From Brachynemurus nebulosus (Eukaryota; Arthropoda; Insecta; Neuroptera; Myrmeleontidae), in the NCBI GenBank assembly GCA_035578155.1, contig JAPWDM010000001.1:15230725-15294724 (forward strand): DNA of 64,000 nt, written 5' to 3'. A program made the translations under genes and the position numbers. A model generated the notes under the pieces. It did not search any database, was not told the DNA's origin, and worked only from the letters and a program-made list of their open reading frames with translations. Below are positions 13,033 to 24,077 of this stretch, piece by piece. Each line of letters opens with the position of its first letter. Position 1 is the first letter of the stretch.

Positions 13033-14203
13033 AAGAGGGAGGAGCCAAGCACTTAAAAATTATGGCATCTCATTCTTATCACAGAAAGCATCGTTCAGAA
13101 AAATCAGATAAAAATTTGTTGTACCACTGGGTTTAGAAAAAGCGTATCCATATCGATGCAGAGACTTTCGACTTTACAGATTTTTCAAAATCATTAAATC
13201 AAAACTCACTCATACTCACGCAAACAATTTATTGTACGGAATACTATTTGTACAAGTACGAGTGCACTTGATCGATTTTTTTAAATTTAGTGTTCAGTAA
13301 GTACTTTTTTTAATTAAATTTACTTCGAAAATAGATTTAATACTAGGGGGAAGCCACTTTGAAATTGACTGTCCAACATTTAAAGTCCAACTTAAAAATT
13401 TAATTGTATTTATCGGTTACTCAAGTTGATTATGTTATAAAGATTTATAAAATCTTGTTATACAAAAGACAAGACCAAATTGATTCTATAATAGCAGTGT
13501 TGTCACGGAAACAAGTCTTGTTTTAACAGCAAAAATGTCGTTTTAAATATCTGCATAAGTGTTAAATATTTTTTAATTAATCTAAACTTCCTATATGAAA
13601 TGTACTTAAATGTCGTTGAGAACTATTCAGTTTAATGAATGGTTACTGGCTGGTAATTATTCATTACCAATATTTCAAAATAAGACGCACTTCACACACG
13701 TAGGTCTCATAGTATAAAAGAGCGGATTTCCCGAAAATGTTAGGTAAAGAGTATTTTCAAAAATAATTCGGTTGAATTTATTGAATAGTTCGGAAGTAAT
13801 ATAAATTATCGTTGTTTGTAAATATTCGGTTCAATATTATATTTTGTGGGAAAATTTTACTAAAATTACATTTTTTAAAATAAAAATTTAAAAACCTTAA
13901 AAGATCCGTGGTTTGTAAGCAAAAGAAAATAACTAAATCATATTATTTGTAATAAGACAATTGTCAGGGGTTCTACTATAAGAATTCTGATTGTTATACA
14001 AGTTAACTGGGTTTTGAGGTGAATGTTTTATTCCTGAGATAAAATTGAGCCAACCTAAACAAAACTGAGAGGTTAGCAGATTATTTATTCTGTAACGACG
14101 GTCGTTCACACCTAAGCGGTAAATAGTAAGTAAGCCTCTGTCACGGAGATAAATAGAACAAAAAAATTAAGTTGTGTGGCGTTATATCTTTCTGTTTTAT
14201 TTA
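13033..14203. other. AT-rich stretch without recognised feature
   Basis: No gene, transposon termini or RNA structure recognised between the R1 copy and the hairpin family copy. Confidence 0.5.
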
Positions 14204-14233
14204 GACATTCTACTTACTAATATTAATAGATTT

Positions 14234-14409
14234 GAGCGTTACTTTTTGGTATTCCATATTTGTAAATAATAAACAAATATTTTACTTGGCAAAAATATCA
14301 CTTTTATTTTGAAACTGTGACAATATTTGAAATGACGGCTCGAAACAACATTGTCACAGTTTCAAAATAAAAGTGGTATCTTTGCGAAGTAAAATATTTG
14401 TTTATTATT
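14234..14409. mobile_element. Hairpin MITE family H, copy 1
   Basis: Arms at 14265-14324 and 14350-14409 are 60 nt each with three mismatches, around a 25-nt spacer. The arm ends AATAATAAACAAATA and GAAACTGTGACAAT are shared with the larger perfect hairpin at 16691-16878. The left flank (CGTTACTTTTTGGTATTCC) also matches the reverse complement of that copy's right flank, so the family extends beyond the hairpin. A 16-bp near-identical direct repeat, GACATTCTAYTTACTA, sits outside at 14204-14219 and 14410-14425; it is longer than any usual target duplication and its origin is unclear. Confidence 0.75.
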
Positions 14410-14484
14410 GACATTCTATTTACTATTTAGCGTTTTAGTATGAACGATTTATAAAGTTGGACAATGAACCTATTAGATCCTTTA

Positions 14485-15425
14485 GGGGAAGGTCGCCCAA
14501 AGCGGGTACCCCTCTTAAAGCGGATAAGCGCTTGTATATCGTTGTATCGAATGTTTTTGTCAGGTCGTGTGTATACCGAGATTAACCGAATATCAACCAA
14601 TGTCAATCAGTTGCACTTGAACGCTTATGTCGTTTAATGTTCTAGTTAAGCTTCATCAAATTTTTTTGTTGGTTTTGTTAAAAAATTTAACGATAAATAT
14701 TCTGTGACTAGTCACAAACCTTTTTATTTGTAATCTTTTTGTTATTACCATATTATATTATCATCATTTGACTTTTAATGTAGAAATAGGTAGACATGTA
14801 TCGGCCTTCATTTTGAAATTATTCTAAGTTAACAAAATTAAGTCTTTTTGGGCAAAGCGGGTAGACAAAATAGAAGCATCTTAATGGGAAAAACTGTTGG
14901 AAGGGGAAAAAAAATAAATAATCTTCTTTTTACGACGGAATGAGGGAAAAAGCTTAAAAAAAATACTTCTGCCTTGTTTGTGGTGATTTTGATGTGGAAT
15001 CACCTGAAGTAATATATTACAATATGGAGGTTGTAAAGAAAGTTACAGTTAATTGTTATAAATTTATTATTTTTGTCTTCTTTTAATTTTTTTTACTTAA
15101 TTATTATTATTGTTAAGTTCTATATAATTAAGAAAGTTTATATTAAAAAATAATAACAGTATTTAAATACATAATGTACTTACCCGCTTTGCCCAAAGGG
15201 GGTTACCCGCTTTAGGATACCTATACGGGCAAAGCGGGTTTTTGCAGAGGTTTTGTATTTTCTTTATTAAAAATAAATATCGTATAAACATTTCTTAAGC
15301 GAAGTTTCATTTTAAAGTTCGATAACTATTCTATCTGATAATATAAAAAAGATCTGCTTATCGAGATCAAAAGACACTTTTTTGGGCGTTCAATCTTAGC
15401 TTACTCGCTTTGGGCGACCTTCCCC
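14485..15425. mobile_element. TA-flanked DNA element, 941 bp, with AAAGCGGGTA boxes
   Basis: Inverted termini begin GGGGAAGGTCGCCCAAAGCG and continue to 24 bp with one mismatch. They are bordered by TA at 14483-14484 and 15426-15427, the duplication used by the IS630-Tc1-mariner group including pogo. A short box GGGCAAAGCGGGTA occurs in the termini and again at 14850-14863, 15227-15240 and inverted at 15181-15194 and about 15203-15213. Repeated internal copies of a terminal box usually mark transposase-binding sites. No transposase frame remains, so the copy is non-autonomous. Terminal identity is high, suggesting a fairly recent insertion. Confidence 0.85.
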
Positions 15426-15427
15426 TA

Positions 15428-16690
15428 TGCTTGGTAAAATGTGGAAACATGCTTATTCACCAGGGAAACTATAATAAAAAAAACTTCTACATTTCTTTTG
15501 CAATGCTTTCTTTTAAATCCGAATTAGTGAGTGTTTATTATCCTTGTGAATATTAAAACTCAAAATTTTGCCATTTTCTACAGTTTTTCAAGCATAGCTA
15601 TTTGAACTATAAAAAACAATTTGAGTAGTATTTTTTTAGGATTTCGTAGTAGAAGAAATTCTCATCGATTCATTATGTCTACCATCATATTACATGCTTT
15701 ACCCACACATGACCACTTTTTAATAGTCAGTGTCGGACTTGACTCAATTTAGTAGACAGTGTCGTTTTATTAATATTAAAAAATATTATTAATGATTTAA
15801 TAAAAGGTAACTTTACATTAAACAAAAGCAAGACATATTCTATTTTGAGAATTGTGAAAATTTCTAGCTGCAAGCTACGAAATTCTGACTTAATGTGCAT
15901 TCAACACACACTTGGCGAATTTTTTGGTTTTAGAGTTTAAACAATTGAGAGAATTAACTGAACGAATAAACTATAGCAAATGTGATAAATAATTAAAATA
16001 AGTTCTATGATTACATCTTCACGTACCAAGCCAATACCTTAACAAAAAAAAAAAATTGAAAAATAGTGGAAAAAAACAAACCCAAATGATTACTTTTGTT
16101 TTAAGACAAAATGAACTAAAAATTTCAGATATAAGAACACGATTATAAAATTAAATGAAAATATTTTCTCACGACATAACGTGAAATAAATCTTATTAAA
16201 GCAGTGTGAACATAGTTAAAATTAATACGTAAGACGAAAATAAATATATAGGTTTATAATCGGTAAATCAGAGAATCAAAAAATATAAGCGGTGCGGCCG
16301 CGGAGAAGCTGCATTTAACAGCTAACCACAGCCAGCAATCATTTAACAGAGTAAAATTAACAAAAAGTATTAAAAAACAAAACCTATAACTGGTAGTAAA
16401 ATACTATTTATTTTCATATTATATCGTGACTGCGGTAATTATTTACCAACGTTGTACTTTGTACTTGGTTCAGTTCTGTGCTGTGCTGTGCTGAGCGTTC
16501 ATTGAGAGCGTAGCAGCGCAGCGTAACATTATACAACGGAACACAAAATGTGTATGGAGGTTTTGTTCAAGAACCGCTCATTTGATATCCGTTTGTTTTT
16601 GGATAATTCGTATGTTGTGTTTTTATAAAAGTATTGAAACCTTTGTTATGAAATTACTTTACCTACTTTTTGTCAGATATTAACCAATTT
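15428..16690. other. Gene-free stretch with a GC-richer patch at about 16285-16520
   Basis: Mainly AT-rich. Near 16285-16310 there is GCGGTGCGGCCGCGGAG, and near 16470-16520 a TGTGCTGTGCTGTGCTG run followed by GCGTAGCAGCGCAGCG. The TTCAGTT just before the run resembles an insect initiator (TCAGT), but no TATA box at the right distance or downstream frame was found. A promoter or 5' exon is possible, not shown. Confidence 0.35.
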
Positions 16691-16912
16691 TTGTAAATAA
16701 TAAACAAATACTTTACTTTGCAAAATACAACTTTTATTTTTGAAACTGTGACAATATTGTTTCGAACCGTTAGAAGATTTCTGCTTGAAAATGAACTAAC
16801 GGTTCGAAACAATATTGTCACAGTTTCAAAAATAAAAGTTGTATTTTGCAAAGTAAAGTATTTGTTTATTATTTACAAATATGGAATACCATAAAGTAAC
16901 GTTCAACCAACT
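16691..16912. mobile_element. Hairpin MITE family H, copy 2, perfect 83-bp arms
   Basis: The left arm 16691-16773 and right arm 16796-16878 are exact reverse complements over 83 nt, with a 22-nt loop. The arms contain the same AATAATAAACAAATA and GAAACTGTGACAAT blocks as the copy at 14265-14409. The right flank to about 16912 matches that copy's left flank in inverted sense. The absence of any mismatch implies recent formation, gene conversion or repeated repair between arms. The minus-strand open frame at 16663-16851 is only the palindrome read through. If transcribed, it would give a long double-stranded RNA hairpin. Confidence 0.85.
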
Positions 16913-17535
16913 CTTATTTAAAGCAAACCATGTTGTAATATGTTCATCTTTAAGAAATTTGGTTAAGTGCAAATCGTACTGAAACCAAACAGTGTTTCGT
17001 ACAATAAGTTGTTTTGATGTAACGCGCGATAGAATTTTCCTATTCTAAACAATTTTGGCTCAATACCTCAATGTATTCAATCTTTTTAGATTTGTCTGAG
17101 CGGTTCTTTTGGTGACAATGGTGGAAACAAAAATTTTAGTAGCGTTTTCCTGAGCTTTCCTTTAACACTCTACCTCACACCATTGGAAATTTTTTTTAAT
17201 TCCTCCTAAAATTAACCCACAGATTCAACTTTTTATATTTCATGCTTACCATTAGCCACCAGACTTTATCTCTGTGCTAAATATTTTAAATTTTAACGAC
17301 GAATAATTCTAGAGAAAATTGAGTGAGTGTTTGGTTTTGACAATTTTGATATAGAACACTAAAAATTCGGTTTATCATTTTCAAATTTACTGAATCTACA
17401 AAATGAAAGAAAGTTTTCACATTTCTCCACAATCCAGAGTTACGGTGGTTTTGTTTTAACTGAATTTTTTACAAAGCTATTTTTTTCTTGTTTACTATAT
17501 ATTGTTAATTCTTGATGTATTTAAATTCTCGTATA

Positions 17536-17571
17536 ATTAAATTCGAATATAAGGGTATATTCGAATTTAAT
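17536..17571. repeat. Short perfect hairpin, 16-bp stem
   Basis: ATTAAATTCGAATATA and its exact complement flank a 4-nt AGGG loop. The stem also contains the TTCGAA palindrome. Too short and AT-rich to call a microRNA; not Rho-independent-terminator-like in a eukaryotic context. Confidence 0.6.
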
Positions 17572-17680
17572 ACTAGAATTTATATATTGTTAAATTAGAT
17601 ATTTACATTATTCCTTCAATAGAAGTGAGAATTGTTAAGTATCGACATTTCATAATTAATTTCTTATAGACAACCAACAA

Positions 17681-18059
17681 ACCGTAAGCCAGCGACAGGT
17701 AAAAGAGTGTGGTCCTTTATTATTTGCCTTTTTGTAGAACGGTAAACTTTAGCATGTCAATGAAGAAGAAGGAGTGAAGATGAATGGGTTAAGTTGTAGC
17801 GAAATTTTGAAATTTTACATGAATACTTTTTTTTTACCTGCCAATGGAAAGCAGAAAATTTTAAACTGTAAGTAGTTGATAAAAAAAATAGCACGTGGTT
17901 ATTTTAAGTAAAAAAAATCATGACAAAGTCGAGGAAAGGGAGTTTTCCGCGAGAAATCGTATTTTGTAATGTCCAAACCACCTGCCATTTTTTTTTACCG
18001 TTCCTTAAAACGGCAGGTAACAAAAAATCATAATTTTTCATCTGTCGTTGGCTTACGGT
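17681..18059. mobile_element. Inverted-terminal element, 379 bp (ACCGTAAGCC ends)
   Basis: The left end ACCGTAAGCCAGCGACAGG is mirrored at the right end (rc ACCGTAAGCCAACGACAG). Subterminal CCTGCCA / GGCAGGT motifs recur inside, at about 17839, 17980 and 18012. I could not find a convincing target duplication. There is no transposase; an open frame at 17969-18151 runs out of the element and is not credible. Best read as a non-autonomous DNA transposon of unknown superfamily. Confidence 0.65.
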
Positions 18060-18778
18060 CTATTACACTGATGAATTTTTCACAAAAGAAAAAGCCTTCA
18101 CTGTTTATTAACACTGAACTAAAATTAATACTCCTGTTTGTTTCCCCTTAACTAAAAACTGAAAAGTGCCTATCTCTATCTCCAATAAACAAATGCTTCT
18201 AATAATATCAAGATTTGGATTAATACTGACCATTTTAATAAAACTATAATCCATAATCAGTCAAAAAATTTTAAATACCTTTTTGATGGACGTTAATGAT
18301 ATAAACAAACTTTATAATAAACGCACATATATACAAGAAGCATGTTAAATATTTCAATGTTTCAAGTTACAATAATTTGTTACGACCAAGTACACTTGTG
18401 ATCTTGTGAAGTGCCTACCTTACCTAGTGAAGAACCAGTAATTTATTTGAAATAGTTGTAAAACCTACTGTTAAATTATTAACCAATAAAGAACTCCTTC
18501 AGGGATATAAACGTAATAAATAACATGTATATCACATTTTAAGATGCTACACTGCTACTTGTTAGTTACTACACATCTATGGCTGGCTTGCTTTGGATGG
18601 ATAACAAAAGAATTGTGAAGTAAAGTTTATAGTAAATGGTTGCTTTGCTCCGGGCTGTCCAACTTCAACGAACTACTTCTGTTACACAATTCTACGTCAT
18701 TACCAACAAACGTATCGTATTGATAACAAAATAAAATAAATATAAATGAAATATTATGTGCGTACGAATGCTATGAAG
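18060..18778. other. AT-rich stretch without recognised feature
   Basis: No gene or transposon termini recognised between two inverted-repeat elements. Confidence 0.5.
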
Positions 18779-18973
18779 AACACATAATATCGGATGAGTT
18801 TTTTGAGAGTTGCCATTCGATTTATTCCTAAAATATTCATTTTTCATTTTCATCTCAAACATTCAATTTTTTTTTAAATGGAAACATGTTGAAATGTGTT
18901 TTGAAAATTAGTTTATACCTCTAAAATGCCAGTAAGGGTGTCTACACAATCAATGAAATAAGGAATAAGAAGT

Positions 18974-19195
18974 ATGCCATCTAGTGACGTTGAGTGGAAC
19001 TTTAACGTAACTGCTCATAGATATAAATATGTAAGTACTTTTGTGCGTCAAAATTCGTGATTTTTTTCACTTTAGTGACAAAAAAAGTCATCACGAACGT
19101 TATTTTTTTTATGAATTTTGAGGTATAAAAATACCTAAATACATATACCTATGGGCAGTTACGTTAAAGTTCAATTCAACGTCACTAGATGGCAT
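18974..19195. mobile_element. MITE, 222 bp, with CTCF-core-like termini
   Basis: The left end ATGCCATCTAGTGACGTTGA and the right end are inverted copies that continue through AACTTTAACGTAACTGC for about 50 bp. Each terminus contains CACTAGATGGC (minus strand at 18976-18986, plus strand at 19183-19193), which fits the core CASYAGRKGGC of the animal CTCF consensus at all 11 positions. No clear target duplication was found; superfamily unknown. The centre contains a second imperfect hairpin (TCGTGA / TCACGA). No coding capacity. Confidence 0.75.
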
Positions 19196-19249
19196 GTGTA
19201 TGACCCATAATGCTAAAATTTCCATTATCTTTTTTCATATTTTTGAGTA

Positions 19250-19777
19250 CAGTTGATCCTTTTTTTGTACGGTGGAGGGAACCGCATAAAAAAAATCGCA
19301 CAAAGAAATGTATTCAAAAATATCATAAATAGCTATCAAAAGTATAGTTCGATCCAGATTGTACAAAAAACTTTTTTATGCGGTTGGTCGGGACCGCATA
19401 AAAAGTTTCATCGAAAAAACATCACTCAAAACGCTCAAAACTTAGAAATTTCCTTAGCAGTTGCTTCTATAAACAAGATAAAGCATTAATTTACATGTAG
19501 AAACATTTGATTTCAATTTTATAACATTATCAAAATTTTGAAAAATACATCTGTAACAAAATTAAATGATGCAATAACTTATGTTCTTATGCAATGTATT
19601 GATTAAATGCTTAAAAGCCGTTAACAAGTATCTTTATCAAAGAAAGTAATTATAGTAATTGTTTAAGTGTCTTACTGTTTCGTGATTTTTATTCACATTA
19701 TGCATTTTAATGGTCATTTTTTACAAACCGCATAAAAAAATCACACAAAAAAGACCGCATAAAAAAGAGTTCAGCTG
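19250..19777. mobile_element. pogo/Tigger-like element, 528 bp, TA-flanked
   Basis: It begins CAGTTGATCC and ends GTTCAGCTG with TA on both sides (19248-19249 and 19778-19779). The first 25 bp match imperfectly between ends. The box ACCGCATAAAAA recurs near both ends and inside (19281, 19376 inverted, 19393, 19729, 19754). CAGTTGA-type termini with TA duplication resemble those of pogo/Tigger elements. An open frame at 19253-19489 shows no DDE or CENP-B-like motif and is treated as chance, so the copy is non-autonomous. Confidence 0.75.
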
Positions 19778-20603
19778 TAATTGTATTTTGAAAATTGAAT
19801 TTTTAAATTGTGTAGTAGGCCTTCGTTCAAATCAAAATCAAAATACGATTTTTTCGGAACGTTACAATTTGGTTGCATTAATCTGAATTATCTTCTTGTA
19901 TTTCTGCATGTTTTCCATAGAAACTGACAGATAGCACAATTACGTACAATCAGTAAGATGTTAACCATACATCCTAAGTTTGTATGATTTTTATTAATAA
20001 ATAATTCGGAAATGTTATGTTACTTTAGTTTCCAAACAATCTTTAAATATCCATAAATTTAAATTAATAATTTTATGAACTATGAGAGTTTAACTTCTTT
20101 GAAAAGATGTATGAGTTGTACATAAATTTGTAGGTAAGGTAGGTAAAAAGAAAGCTACTACAACTGCAAATGACTCATTCTCATAAATTTATGTATTAGA
20201 TACGCTCGTAATATAGCAATCTCTTACAAGATCGACTATCTAATATATTGAAAAAGGATAGTAGAAATTATATCTTTTATATATGACAAAACTTTATTTT
20301 TGAAATGAGTCATTTTCTTTATATATAAATTTGACTTTAACATACTTAACTGTTATTACAATTACATATTTTTTAAAACAGATGCGGCAACACAAGATGG
20401 GCTATTGTCATTGTTAACACATAAATAAGATTACCATAATTTCAGACCAGCACATCACTTTTACGCGCGAACATTGTGAAATTTTAAAAGGTAGGGACAA
20501 GGAGGGAGCTACAACTCTTATCTGAACAATTTTTTGATTAAGTCAATATAGTTTAGTCGTAATAAAAATGGCAACTCTCAAAAAACTCACCCGGTATGTG
20601 TTG

Positions 20604-21615
20604 TGTTATAAAAGTTAGACAAACGTGCTCAAAGGTGTATATCAAATATATCTGTGTTTAGATCTGAAAAGTATGCAAAAATCTGTATGTGTGAGTTGTG
20701 TATTTTATCTGTAATACGATTTGCAAATATTTGATGTACATAATATGTGCAACAGTTGCTCTCTGATTATCCGGATTAGTTGAGGATTATGGGGGTGGTA
20801 TCGAAGCTACTCTACATATGTTGTTTCGTATATTCGAATCAGTATTACATTTTAATTTAACATGGTGATAAAAATCACAATCGAAGTAAGTGGAGAATAT
20901 TTTTGGATTTAATCCATAAACGAAAACCAGCAGTATGCAAAATTTTGTATTTGGAAAAATAAACTCTGTTGAAGGTCATGACTTCAACGTCAATCAAGTG
21001 TAATAAATCAAATTCTAATTAAAGAAAAGATTCAAAAACATAAAATTATGATGGGGAATTTGGAAAATAGCTTTTCGTAAAGCCCCGGTCACATTAGAAT
21101 TTATAAACGCTCAGGTTATTGTTTGCAATGGTTATAAGACTATAACGTAAATATATTACGGTGCTTGCCATTAGAGGAAAACGTGATAAATCTAAAACAT
21201 TTATTAATTTCTTAATACAAAACTAGCATTTACTTGATTTTTATTGCTCAGAAATATGGCACATTCGAGTTTCGGTTCGGATTAAATAGTATATTTAAAT
21301 TTTATCACCACTGTGAACAATAGCACGAATGTTCGTACTGGTGAGATAGGTGTTGAATTTTTTTTTTTGGAAAGGGGAGCTAATATCCCGGTGAGGACTT
21401 TTTAAAATCTACCAATTAGAATGTTGAAACTAGTTGTTTTAAAAATGGATTCAATCAAGAATTTGACGTCTCTGAGTATCGAAAAATGGAAAAAATAAAG
21501 CTCTTAGAGTTCTTAGTCAATTTGGAGGAAAATATTAATAAGGCGTTATCCGTTTCTCACCTCTTGGCTATCTAAATTAAAATTTTTAGTGTAAAACGAA
21601 GGAGAGAACATTCGT
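20604..21615. other. AT-rich stretch without a clear feature
   Basis: A segment starting GCCCCGGTCACATTAG near 21082 has the look of a DNA-transposon terminus, but no matching second end was found, so it is not called. Otherwise nothing is recognised. Confidence 0.4.
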
Positions 21616-21661
21616 ACCGTATTTTAAATTTTATTCCAGAGAATAAAATTTAAAATACGGT
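21616..21661. repeat. Perfect 21-bp-stem hairpin
   Basis: ACCGTATTTTAAATTTTATTC (21616-21636) is followed by a 4-nt CAGA loop and its exact complement (21641-21661). It lies just upstream of a GC-rich dispersed repeat. A small inverted duplication or MITE core is likely; microRNA precursors normally have longer, imperfect stems. Confidence 0.75.
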
Positions 21662-21784
21662 TTTGAGATTTCCAGCCGGTGGTCTATATACCAGTGCTGG
21701 TACACACGATTAATTCAGGTGGTATGCGGTTGTGCTGTAAAAAATACATTTCCAAAATATTAAATTTTGTAAAAATAACAGCAT

Positions 21785-21980
21785 TTAGAACGAGGGCCGT
21801 GGAAAGAAATGGCGGGCCTCGCGGGAATAATCCGCATTTTTAAAAAATTTCCTCCCCAAAAAAACTCTTAACTATTTTCCCGGGCTCTCTGCCGACAGCT
21901 ACGGGTCTCCTCCACAAGTACGGACTCCGGGGCTGCAACCCCGGCTACCACACCCTCTCATCAAGCCTATATCTAGAACA
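21785..21980 (+). repeat. GC-rich dispersed repeat G, copy 1
   Basis: This GC-rich block aligns with 41485-41665 in the same orientation. Shared blocks in order: AGAAATGGCKGGC, GGGAATAA, CCAAAAA, CAGGCTCTCT or CGGGCTCTCT, CAGYTACGGGYC, then TCATCAAGCC or CGTCAGGCTT near the end. The composition contrasts sharply with the AT-rich surroundings. I do not recognise the family; no inverted termini or open frame define it. Confidence 0.65.
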
Positions 21981-22011
21981 TAAAAAGAATGTTATCAATC
22001 AATAAAATTTT

Positions 22012-22757
22012 GCTTACAAGGAAAGGTATCCAACTGTATCTCTCAAAAATTTTTGAAACTTTGATGGATTGTAGATCTCATTAAAACTAATCACGTTCGT
22101 GCCCATAAGTGGTTTAGGGGGGTGAACCTCACCCCTGAAAATTTGATTTTCTTTTCAATTTTCTTAAATATCTTGGAAATGGTAAGAGCTTTGGTAGGGA
22201 TACTATATATATTTGTAAATGACACTTTAAGATCTTTATTATAACATCAAAATTAAAGTTATAAAATCATTGGGGTTTCATCTCCCACCCCAACCCCTAA
22301 TTATCAGGTATTTTTTGGTAAAAGAAGAGACTGTTATGTGTAAATAAAAGAATTTGCAACAAGAAATAAACTGGTGTGATGTAAAATATATTAATTAAAA
22401 ATTCTTTTATTTACACATAACAGTCTCCTCTTAAAAAAAAATACCTCATAAAATTAGGGGTTGGGTGTGGGGGATGAAACCCCAATGATTTTATAACTTT
22501 AATTGTGGTATCATAATAAAGATCTTAAAGTGCCATTTACAAATATATATAATTTCCCTACCAAAGCTCTTACCATTCCCAAGATATTTAAGAAAACTTA
22601 AAAAAAAAACTCAAATTTTCAGAGGGAGTTTCACAACCCTTAAAACGTTTATGGGCACGAACGAAATATGGCTCGTGATTAGTCTTAATGACATCTACAA
22701 CCCGCCAAAGTTTCAAAAATTTTTGAGAGATACAGTTGGATACCTTTCCTTGTTAGC
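22012..22757. mobile_element. Long fold-back element, 746 bp (ACAAGGAAAGGTATCC ends)
   Basis: Arms at about 22012-22354 and 22400-22757 are inverted copies over nearly their whole length, with a 45-nt spacer. The outer ends read GCTTACAAGGAAAGGTATCC on the left and GCTAACAAGGAAAGGTATCC on the reverse of the right. Landmarks mirrored in both arms are GCTCTTACCAT, AAGATCTTTATTAT, ATTGGGGTTTCATC and the terminal GACTGTTATGTGTAAATAAA. The arms differ by point changes and small indels. No convincing target duplication was found. An open frame at 22651-22941 covers the right arm and is an artefact of it. Confidence 0.85.
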
Positions 22758-24077
22758 ATACTTCAAAACTCACAATTTTGCACCTAACAACACTTCAAAA
22801 GTTTTCTTCGGATATTTACACCGCTATTTACACTATTACACTATATGCAGATACAAAAAGTATTCATGTAACTGCAAAAATTTAAATAGTAAAGAAGTGA
22901 AGTGGCGAGTATTTTTTGCATCTACTGCAAACGACTGTTAACACTTTATTATTTACCTGCACTGATTGTGAGTTAGGATGAACATAATGCGAGGAGTTTT
23001 ATTCATAATTTATTATTTTATAATACGTTACGTGATATTTTCCCTCTAGGATATATAGAAACAAGATTCACAACAGAACAAACCCGACTAACTAATCTTG
23101 CTACACGTACTACCTACTGTACTACTGTTACGGGCTAGATGTACATATACATATTTGTAGCGAGCTAGTGCGTTATTACGAGAACGGTGGAATGATTTAA
23201 TTGTTCAGCACCGAAGGATATGTTTTCGTTGATTTCCTCGTCAATTTAAATAATTGATAATAACGGACTTTCGTGGTACAATTTGTCATTTATGTATAAT
23301 CTATTATAAGCAAGAATAATTTTACGTCTAGATTGCGCAAAAAGAAAATATGTAAATATTTATTTTAGACCTATTCTATATGTCAATTCAACACACCCAT
23401 ATTATCATACCACCTCAGATTTTCTTAAAATTGGGTATACTCATACTAGGTACTAACACTAAGAAAAGTGCCAATTTTTAAATTTTTATCTGAAACCGCT
23501 TACGAGATATGGCTATGTAAATTTTCCAAAAATTTGCCAAAAAGACGCGAACGTTCATTTTTAAATCGCTCTAGAAGCTGTTCTAATTTAGCTAGAAAGC
23601 TGGGAGAGGTGTCATTTTGTAGCATTTTAAATGCTCTTTCAAATGATATACAACATGACAAGGGTGTTAATGCAAATATTTAATGCAAGATTTTTTTAAA
23701 GAAAATCTGAAATGGTGACGTAAAATTTCTTTCAAAAGTGTGTTGATTTGGCATGGAATTGGTCTTTAACGAAATATGATTTTTTAAATTTGGTTGTTAT
23801 TTAAAGAAATTTTTTGATGCCTGTCTAAACATTAACACAGCACACATAATATTTGATATAGACAGTTGAATTCTAGGCAAAATCAGTGAAGTTAAGATGT
23901 GTGCGAGAGGTCTTCATATATATCCCTTTTATATTTCTTTTTTCATATGAAAAAAATATCAGTATCTGATTTATTTATTCAAATTACTTACGAATGAAAA
24001 GTTATCCCCTTTTCTTTTTTCTCATATTCAAACTTTTATTATCAGATTGCAATGCCCGAACAGACCATTATTTATCA
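22758..24077. other. Gene-free stretch with possible decayed repeat at 23410-23760
   Basis: From about 23410 the text (AAGTGCCAATTTTTAAATTT, then ACGAGATATGG) has the style of decayed transposon DNA, but no second copy exists in the window and no ends are visible. The 71-codon open frame at 23468-23683 shows no recognisable domain. Confidence 0.4.

Larger units (their letters stand above)
18779..20603. mobile_element. Outer inverted-repeat element hosting two nested insertions
   Basis: The left segment 18779-18818 and right segment 20565-20603 are inverted copies sharing AACACATA, then an YCGGRTGAG block, then TTTTTTGAGAGTTGCCAT. The spacing (about 1.8 kb) is inflated by a 222-bp MITE (18974-19195) and a 528-bp pogo-like element (19250-19777). 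Removing these leaves about 1.07 kb. No target duplication is secure and no transposase frame is seen. It may instead be two separate copies of one repeat in opposite orientation. Confidence 0.5.

Noticed and set aside
19253..19489. 78-codon frame inside the pogo-like element as a transposase remnant
   Set aside because: No CENP-B-like helix-turn-helix or DDE motif visible; the frame contains the ACCGCATAAAAA boxes themselves.
21082..21350. Possible DNA transposon starting GCCCCGGTCACATTAG
   Set aside because: No second terminus or target duplication found.
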